A stretch of DNA of 64,000 bases, taken from assembly GCF_001625305.1 (NCBI RefSeq), contig NW_017804242.1, positions 2,223,682 to 2,287,681 on the forward strand, given 5' to 3'. Origin of the DNA: Branchiostoma belcheri (taxonomy: Eukaryota > Chordata > Leptocardii > Amphioxiformes > Branchiostomatidae). The position numbers and the translations under genes are program-made. Shown here piece by piece: positions 57,001 through 64,000 of the stretch (its first letter is position 1; every line of letters starts with the position of its first letter). The notes beneath the pieces were generated by a model. The model ran no database searches and was not told the DNA's origin. It saw only the letters and a list, made by a program, of their open reading frames with translations.

Positions 57001-60000
57001 GTCACAAGCAATTTTCATGGAACTGTGGGCGTGAACAATTATACTCTTGCCCCGTCAATCACCAAGATTGACAGATCTTCCGGGTACGGATATGGATAGT
57101 CAGGCTGTATCCAGATCTGTGCCCGCTCAGGCCTAAGGTATAAAACAAGAGAGGTTCTGGATGCAACTCGGCCTACATTTTCGTCTCCGGTGGTGTTCGC
57201 CAGGCTCTCCAGGACAGTGGAGGCGTCTGCGATGTTTTCGGCCATGAGGGAACTCCCGGCGGAGGTTAGGATCTGCAAGTCTGAAGCAACTTCTGCTGCA
57301 TTTTCTGCCGTTACTGCAACCTGGAAAAAATTATGAACGTTCAAGATAAGTGGTGCTGTCTCCTCTGGTGTTTGCAAGAGAAAACATTTTGAGTAAAAAA
57401 ATCTAGTTAAGTAATAGGACCCTTATCCCTTATAGGACAATACGATTGTTTTGAAGCATGCATGCCCAACCAATATAGCTACTCATACGAGATGTCAGTT
57501 GTCGGCTTCCTGAATTCTTGCCGGCTCCCGGCCAGATTCTGAGGCCTTCAAATTTCTGTTGAATTTCCTGTCAATCATGCTCCCCACCCAAGTGCTGCCA
57601 ACCTTCAACTTCATGACAAAAAGATACACAAACCCACAGCTCATCTAAGAAAAAAAAACACTGCCATACCCGAAATTATAATAGGATGGCACCTTTCTTC
57701 AACCTGGTCTAACAAAGTCCAACGACCCGCATTATGAACGTCTGCTGTACCTGTGCCAGTGTGGACAAGTCCAGCCCACAGTCCAGCAGCTCTGGACTGG
57801 CCCAGCTAACTCCGGTCTCAACACTCCCCACACATCTTCGGACCGCCAACGGAATACCCGCTGAAAGTACAAACAACAGATATTAATCACACCAGGTATA
57901 TTACAGCACCTCATTGTTAAAGATGTGGGGAAAAATCACTTCTCTTGCCTCCTTCAGTCAGTTTTGATCATGGTAAAATCCTAATTGATATAAGCCCTAC
58001 AGCTTTGGCTATGGCAGAACAGTTCTACGTATATGAGAATGACAGTCTCTGGAAATGAATTCATTTTTTAAAATCTCACATGGCATTAATGAGACTGATT
58101 TTCAACGACTAGTGAGACATTCACATTAACACACAATAAATCACAAAACGTTTCATTCATCATCTGTCTTAATTAAGCTTTAGGTAGGAAGATGATTCTG
58201 TCAGTACCAACTTTGTCAAAGACGCTGTTGTTTAAAAATGTTATCGAGACATCAGATCCAAACATACACACACATTACACGAAGTACAGCAAACCATTAC
58301 ATTTACATGTTCTTCAAAGTTCCTCACCACTTTCCGTGTTGTTGGCACACGTTTCGTTTGAGTACGCATGCGTGTCTGCGGCAGAGTCTGGAAAGGTCAG
58401 GTTCACGAAGTTGACGAAGGTGTCAATTACGGTCACCGTTCCGCCGTAACACGTGGCTGCGGGAGCAAGAACAGATGTTACTATAGAATATATATAGAAC
58501 CTAAATGCACGACAATTGTACAAGGTACAACGTATGACAACAACTACTGAACAAAGTACAAAAAGAAAATGTATAGAATAAAAATTAACATCATAATTAC
58601 TGAACATCAAGAGATAATCAGATAAGAGTTTACAATAGGCATTTTTTTACTTATTACCTTCGTCATATTTTCTCAATATAACTCAAACTATGAGTCATAA
58701 AGACTGAAATGAATTGTCTTAATATCTGGTAGGTCTTGATGAGTCCTTGAAATGATTAGATGTTTGGCTCCCTGGCAGCTTGTCATGGTACTGAAGCCGG
58801 GTCTTGATATCTCATGATCTATCCATTTGTTACTGTCGTATTGCACGGTTGTAAGTTCAGGGTTATATACAATTCAAATTTCAAGATCAACTTCTTTATT
58901 TGACTTTTCCATTGAGAGAAAACACAATGGAGTGGTAGTATTTACACCGAATGTGAGAAAAATTTTTTTTGTGTGTGTGTGTGTCGTATTTAGAAAATAT
59001 TAGATTAGTGTGACAGGCTAAATAAAAGTTCTTAACGGGAACTATGCGGCTCCAGATTCTCTGAGGGACGAATGTGATGTCGGTTAGCTTGAGCTGGAAT
59101 GAATCCCCTCTACTACTAGTATACAATATAAACCATTACATTGTAAAAGAGTTTACTTACTTGGAGGGGTTTTAGTTGTTGTCGTGTTTTTCATCGGCGT
59201 CGTCGGGATGGCTGTGGTTACTGTGGTTATTGCTGTCGTTGAGTAGGTCGTTGTTGTGAAAGTCGTCGGTACGTTTGACGTCGGCAGGGTGGTTTTCTGG
59301 GTTGTTAGAGCTGTCGAGATGACCGTGGTTGGATCTACTGCTGCCGTTCGGAAGGTCGTCGGAATTTGTGTCGTCACCCGGCCGCGGGTGGTTTTGTCCG
59401 TTGTAAAGTGGGTTGTTTGAATTGTCGTTTCCTCGGTTGTTTGGAATGTTTTCTGGGTTGTTATAGCTGTCGTATTTACTGCCATCCAGGGTGTTTTGTA
59501 TATGTACAGGAAACAAATCATCAGAAACCCTTCGTAAGACACACTTCTTTACCATAAACGATCGGTGCAGGCATAAAAATGCTCAAAAGTATGCCGTCAC
59601 CATGTCTTATGTTAAATGATATAATGTGGAATAGAGAAAATGTAGAATTGTGGATACCCAGTTAACACAGTCAAACGATGATTACAATTAATTTACGACA
59701 ACTTCCAAACAAGAATTCATAATTTCCATGAAGTTGGAGTGATGTCATCATATTTGTGTACATCTATATCGGTCGTCTGTAGATTTTAGACATGTACGAA
59801 CCAACGTCACCACAAAGTAGTGTAGACATATTGTGTTCCCTCATGTTTCTTCGTCTCCTCCTTCTCCTGCCATTTCTTTAAATGGATTCATCTCTGCCAT
59901 TTTCCGGCCAAATAACACGAAATTTGGCATGAAGGTAGAGTGGGCAAATACCCCGACGCGTTTTTTTCATTTTTTTGAAAAATTGTTTTATTTGGTTTTT

Positions 60001-61978
60001 TTGGCCATTTTCAGGCAAAAAATATACATTGAGATCTGGTTCCCAGGTACTAAAACCAAATGACCTGAAATTTGGTATGGGGATACCTTGGACATATGTC
60101 TACAAAAAGTCATTCAAGCTTTTGACATACACCACTTTAAAATTGGGAAAAATAAGGCTTTTTGGCTATTTTCGGACCCAAAATGTACATTTTTGGCTCC
60201 TTTGCCCTAATATTAAATCTGAATGACCTGAAATTCGGTATGGGGATACCTTGGACACGTGTCCAAAGAATACCATTCACGCTTTTGACATATACCACTT
60301 TAAAATTTTGTAAAATAGGGCTTTTTTGCTATTTTCGGACCAAAAATGTACATTTTTGGCTCCTGTGCCCTAATATTAAATCCGAATGACCTGAAATTTG
60401 GTATGGGAATACCTTGGACACATGTCCAAAGAATGTCATTCACGATTTTGACATACACCACTTTAAAGTTATGTAAAATAGGGCTTTTTGGCTATTTCCG
60501 GCATTGGAAGGTTCCATTTCTGCATAGGGGTGTAGACTATTGGCAGCCATCGTAGGATAGATCCATTTTCGGTATGGGGGATAGGGTGAAGCCATCTGCT
60601 GCATTTGCTCTCAAGCAAATGTCGGCCTTTCTAGTATTAGATTGAATTTTAGGGGAAGCCAATGCAGGCAAATAAAAGGAAGGAAACATAGCAGAACTAT
60701 TAGTAAGGGCTAAAAACACACACAAAAGACTGTATCTGCTATTTGCTTATCTGTGTAGGTAGAATACCTCATTTCAATAAATAACGTTGGAATGAAGTAA
60801 AACTTGTGTTAGTTTGTTAAACCCGTCCTGCCATTTGAAAATACAAGAAAGATTTATAACCCGAGTTTCACGTGCTCATATCTTTACAAAATGATGTTAA
60901 CCTTTCTTTACGACAGACAAGTTATAGATATTTTCGAAAACGATCCTTCAAACGGTTTTTAGTTTAATTATCCTCTTTCCAACATTTTGAACAAGAGTTC
61001 CGAGATCTCATACCTCCATGAAATATGGGCTTGCTTTGTCCTCATTCATTATGCAAATAAATTCTACATTAACATAATATATGCATAGCGATGTAAACCT
61101 TTAAGTAACTTACACATGTTACGAGGTATAAAATTCCCATCATTCACCAATAAGGATTCACAGAATTTTCACATTAATTATGCAAATTAGGTCATCATTT
61201 GCATAATTGGTATCTGTTGATGTTCTACCTGTCACAAATTAAATAGATTACATGTATAGCAGTACCATTATATGAAACACTGTAATTATATAATTTCCTC
61301 ATTAATTATGCAAATTAAGTCCTCATTTGCATAATTTGCATTTAATCATGTACAACTGTCTCTCAGGTACCTACACATCAAAAATGATGAAAATACGTTG
61401 TTCCAATATGGGCTTATTGGCTTTGAAAGTTTTTACCAGAAACTAACCTGCAGTTCCAGAACAAGCTGCTAGGGGGACATAACTTACGCCACTTATTCCT
61501 GACAGGATAAGCTATCCGTCACCAAAAAGTCAAGACCATAGCTTGTTCAGGACAAAAGATACAAAAACCGGAAGTTATGCTGCAGTACCAAGGTCATCCA
61601 CCAGGAGGCCCATACTTGACCTTGACCTTTGTCTTTCCAAGACTTACCATCATACCTAATATCATCACAATCCATAAAGGCATTCTGAAGTTATGCTGAC
61701 TACAGGACTTAATTTGCATAATTAATGAGGACTCGGCACTCTTGTATTTCAATGAACCAACAAGAACATATTGTAGATACTAACTCTACCAGCAAATGAT
61801 ATTTCCTAACAGCAGAAGGGTGAACAAATGTGCAACCAAATATGTTTGCTCTTACCAAAACAGTTTACTCCGTCCCCGATGTAACCGTTGTTACAGGTAC
61901 AGATGAAACTACCCTCTGTGTCAGTACAGGTTGCCTCAGTGTGGCAGTTGTCTGTGTCAGTTGCACATTCGTCGATAT
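51070..61978 (-). CDS. Adhesion G protein-coupled receptor with EGF and Thr-rich stalk (5' end outside window)
   Basis: Seventeen exons join in phase to 832 aa plus stop (51070-51072): 61978-61856, 59478-59161, 58456-58328, 57860-57751, 57320-57177, 56644-56550, 56222-56100, 55678-55533, 55045-54864, 54524-54354, 54031-53922, 53618-53356, 53128-53038, 52643-52519, 52232-52124, 51696-51583, 51217-51070. In order: calcium-binding EGF ([18 protein letters not shown]); Thr-rich mucin-like stalk of about 105 aa; a Cys pair segment; a HormR-like segment ([21 protein letters not shown]); GAIN domain; GPS with intact cleavage site in [13 protein letters not shown] (cut between L and T); seven TM helices with the TM3 Cys (VGCTVVAF), ECL2 Cys (ICWLQG) and TM7 [13 protein letters not shown]; short tail with YCGCC and Ser-rich sequence. 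The TM7 form fits latrophilin/EMR-type receptors. Ligand unknown; start and signal peptide lie beyond the right edge. Exon 57320-57177 uses a weak donor (GTAGGC). Confidence 0.9.
51465..51560. repeat. Dispersed repeat, copy 4
   Basis: GTTACAGCACTAGTTACCAT then GGCGGCAGCC and GGTTCAGGTCATTGACCTTA follow the order seen at 4917 and 5965. It lies in the last intron of the GPCR gene, within about 25 bases of the TM7 exon donor. Confidence 0.6.
55754..56071. repeat. GAGT tetranucleotide microsatellite with embedded higher-order unit
   Basis: Long runs of GAGT are interrupted by a repeated phrase (GAGCGTGTGAGTGAAGATGT then GAGCGAGTGATCAGTG) that occurs twice about 118 bases apart, so a block of the microsatellite was itself duplicated. 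It lies in a GPCR intron 29 bases from the exon ending at 56100. The open frame reading repeated SLTH is an artefact. Confidence 0.95.
58457..59160. other. GPCR intron between the Thr-rich stalk and the next exon
   Basis: AT-rich; contains a short GT run at about 58970-58984. No exon or element is supported. Confidence 0.5.
59885..60520. repeat. 163-bp tandem repeat in a GPCR intron, about 3.5 copies
   Basis: GACCTGAAATTYGGTATGGG recurs at 60062, 60225 and 60388, and a degraded start is at about 59915. Each unit also has TTTTGACATACACCACTTTA and ATGTACATTTTTGGCTCC. The unit is open in one frame but does not look protein-coding. Confidence 0.85.
60521..61239. other. GPCR intron, AT-rich
   Basis: No exon is supported. 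It holds repeated AATTATGCAAATTA-like octamer-containing phrases that continue into the inverted repeat arm to the right. Confidence 0.45.
61240..61704. repeat. Left arm of a large inverted repeat flanking the EGF exon
   Basis: About 465 bases, from AAATAGATTACATGTATAGC to GTTATGCTGACTACA, that are the near-exact reverse complement of 62144-62373 joined to 63034-63255. Shared landmarks are CCACCAGGAGGCCCATACTT and GCGTAAGTTATG / CATAACTTACGC. Confidence 0.9.
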
Positions 61979-62029
61979 CTGTGAAGTTAAACCACATACG
62001 TATCAATCTTACACTGATACACATTTATT

Positions 62030-62140
62030 ACCTCCATGAAAAATGGAGGTATTTTTTGGCGTGTCTGTCTGTATGTCTGTGTGTGTGTCTGTCTATGTGT
62101 GTGTCTGTCTGTGCGTGTGTCTGTCTGTGTGTTTCCGCAA
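62030..62140. repeat. Short hairpin and TGTC-rich microsatellite
   Basis: ACCTCCATGAAAAATGGAGGT (62032-62052) folds on itself and is followed by a TG/TCTG microsatellite up to about 62135. It probably forms one end of the transposable unit whose body is the inverted-repeat arm. Confidence 0.6.
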
Positions 62141-62143
62141 CTT

Positions 62144-63255
62144 TGTAGTCAGCATAACTTCAGAACGCCTTTATGGATTGTGATGATATTTGGTATGATG
62201 GTAAGTCTTGGAAAGACAAAGGTCAAGGTCAAGTATGGGCCTCCTGGTGGATGACCTTGGTACTGCAGCAGAACATCCGGTTTTTGTATCTTTTGTCCTG
62301 AACAAGCTATGGTCTTGACTTTTTGGACTTGACAGATAGCTTATCCTGTCAGGAATAAGTGGCGTAAGTTATGGTCTCGGACCGGAGTTTCCCTCCGTAT
62401 TTCGAGCAATTTGACACCCTCAGCCCGACGGGCTATCATTTCTGTACTAAACGCGGGTCGGAATTTTTCACTCTTTTGGTGGAAAGGGGTGCCGTGCCGC
62501 TTATCAATACACTTGATTGATATCTTCTGCACCCAATTTATTTAGGGGTAAATAAGGCACATCAAAGTACATTTTTAAAAAAGGGGTAATTTTTTTCGTC
62601 ATTTTTAACCACGGCTGCATGGAAAAAACGAATTTTCCCAGGGTAACGGCTTAGTACTCGAAGAAGCTCAGAACCTAATGTTTCCAAAATTTGAATTTAA
62701 TTAAAATCGATGCGATAAGTTTATCGCTATCTTCGATGGCCCGAACACACCCAGAACGCATATAGAACGTACAATCCCGGCGGTCAGGCGAAAAGGCCAC
62801 ATAACCATCCGCGCGGACGAATACCAGGAAGTCTTCGCTGGACCACCAACATTACGCCACCTATAAAGGCTACAACTAACAGGCTTTTCAGAAAATACAA
62901 ATATATGTACACAGATAATACGATTTCAGGGATATCGCGGCCAAAACATACCATTCAAAGTCACGTTTCCGGCGATTTACTGCGCACTTACTTAGACTCT
63001 GGTCAGAATTAAACTCCGACCCGGAACCTTATGTCCCCCTAACAGCTTGTTCTGGAACTGCAGGTTAGTTTCAAAGCCAATAAGTCCAGATTGAAACAAC
63101 GTATTTTCATCATTTTTGGTGTGTAGGTACCTGAGAGACAGTTGTACATGATTAAATGCAAATTATGCAAATGAGGACTTAATTTGCATAATTAATGAGG
63201 AAATTATATAATTACAGTGTTTCATATAATGGTACTGCTATACATGTAATCTATT
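62144..63255. repeat. Right arm of the large inverted repeat, split by an insertion
   Basis: 62144-62373 and 63034-63255 together match the left arm in reverse complement with roughly one change per 30 bases by eye. The arm is interrupted by a 655-bp insertion. Confidence 0.9.
62374..63028. mobile_element. 655-bp non-autonomous DNA transposon nested in the inverted repeat
   Basis: The intact left arm shows the empty site. The insertion is flanked by TTATG on both sides (62369-62373 and 63029-63033), a 5-bp target duplication. Its ends, GTCTCGGACCGGAGTTT and AAACTCCGACCCGGAACC, are imperfect inverted repeats. No protein is encoded. Confidence 0.8.
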
Positions 63256-63439
63256 TAAACCACATTAAAGTTAGCCCTCCTTTCGGCCTTCGATTCGCAA
63301 CCTTCGATTGAGCCTTCGATTCGAATGGTAGGCACTATTTCGGATACGTCTCAGGCGCGGAAGCATTCTACTGTCCCACATATGCAAATGAGCACGCATA
63401 CAGTATGTAAATAGACATTGCACATACGTATGTCAAACC

Positions 63440-64000
63440 AAACCACAACCTTTCAGACTCTGTATTCATTTCATTAAATAATCGTCTAATCTTTAACTAC
63501 CAAATGAGTTTTAATAATATTTAAGTGGTCGATACTATCGAAATGAATCAACGTACATGGATTCATCTTCACGTCAAAGATTCAAGAATGCCGTCCAGGA
63601 CCGCACCCGACATGTTTCAATTAGACGCCTTGTTGCAAAGTAACGAAATAATTTTCTGTATTCAAATGTTTTTAACAATCTTTTAGCGGTCTATACCATC
63701 AGATAAAACTGATAAAACTAACGTACATTACGAAGTTTAGACGTCATGACGTCATAGATTAAACAATATGGATTTTCGAGGATCGCAACACTAGTGGATG
63801 CATAGAGAATTAACGCCATGTTGCAAAGTAACGGAATAATTTCTAGAAACCAAATGTCTTTTAAAAATTCTCAAGAGGTCCATACCACAAAATTCGACTG
63901 ATAAAACCAACGCACATTGCGTCATTTGGACGTCATGACGTCATATATTCAACCATACAGATTTCTAGGGCCAGAATCCCTGTTTATATAATTATATTCA
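63440..64000. repeat. 188-bp degenerate tandem repeat
   Basis: About three copies; the best two start near 63631 and 63819 with TGTTGCAAAGTAACG and contain GACGTCATGACGTCAT near their ends (about 63741 and 63930). A weaker copy covers about 63445-63600. It runs to the window edge. Confidence 0.7.

Noticed and set aside
59172..59555. Second-frame Asn/Asp-rich open frame over the Thr-rich exon
   Set aside because: Shadow frame; the Thr-rich frame joins in phase with the EGF and downstream exons.
59833..60555. Series of open frames in the 163-bp repeat as a repeat protein
   Set aside because: The frames shift between units because 163 is not a multiple of three, and no splice sites link them.

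Overview
The window reads as invertebrate-chordate nuclear DNA, most probably amphioxus (Branchiostoma). This is an inference from gene content: an HMBOX1-type homeobox gene beside a divergent HNF-class relative, an unusual multi-TIR protein, a c-type lysozyme cluster and an EGF/mucin adhesion GPCR. It also fits the small exons with GT-AG introns and the dense load of short inverted-repeat elements, SINE-like units and decayed LINEs. No prokaryotic, CRISPR, rRNA or functional tRNA features were seen. Genes are split, so each gene entry spans the locus and gives exon coordinates in the evidence; the exon boundaries are my own calls, checked for reading-phase continuity.

Layout. 80-3579 (-): decayed endonuclease/reverse-transcriptase LINE. 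3912-5862 (-): 5' part of an HNF-class (HMBOX1-like) homeobox gene whose 3' exons lie beyond the left edge; the LINE sits in its intron. 6.8-7.45 kb: CpG-rich presumed promoter. 12216-16270 (-): complete HMBOX1 homologue, 8 coding exons, 386 aa, with a minisatellite that starts inside its last codons and a truncated duplicate of its homeodomain helix-3 exon. 20453-31221 (+): five-exon gene for a 716-aa TIR-SAM-TIR-TIR protein, with tandemly duplicated exon pieces in two introns. 32709-50208: four c-type lysozyme genes, the first on (-) and three in tandem on (+), each with four coding exons, a TATA box and a shared upstream element. A decayed CR1-like LINE lies between the second and third. 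51070-61978 (-): 17 exons of an adhesion GPCR (EGF, Thr-rich stalk, HormR-like segment, GAIN/GPS, seven TM helices, short Cys/Ser tail), open at its 5' end beyond the right edge. 61.2-64 kb: a large interrupted inverted repeat around the EGF exon, a 655-bp insertion with terminal inverted repeats, and a 188-bp tandem array.

Functionally the window mixes transcription regulators (the HNF-class pair), a likely innate-immune or cell-death signalling protein (multi-TIR), secreted antibacterial or digestive enzymes (lysozymes with a predicted calcium site) and a surface receptor. The sequence does not show that they work as one system. The strongest candidates for something undescribed are the TIR-SAM-TIR-TIR architecture and the premature-stop decoy exon in the HMBOX1 homeodomain.
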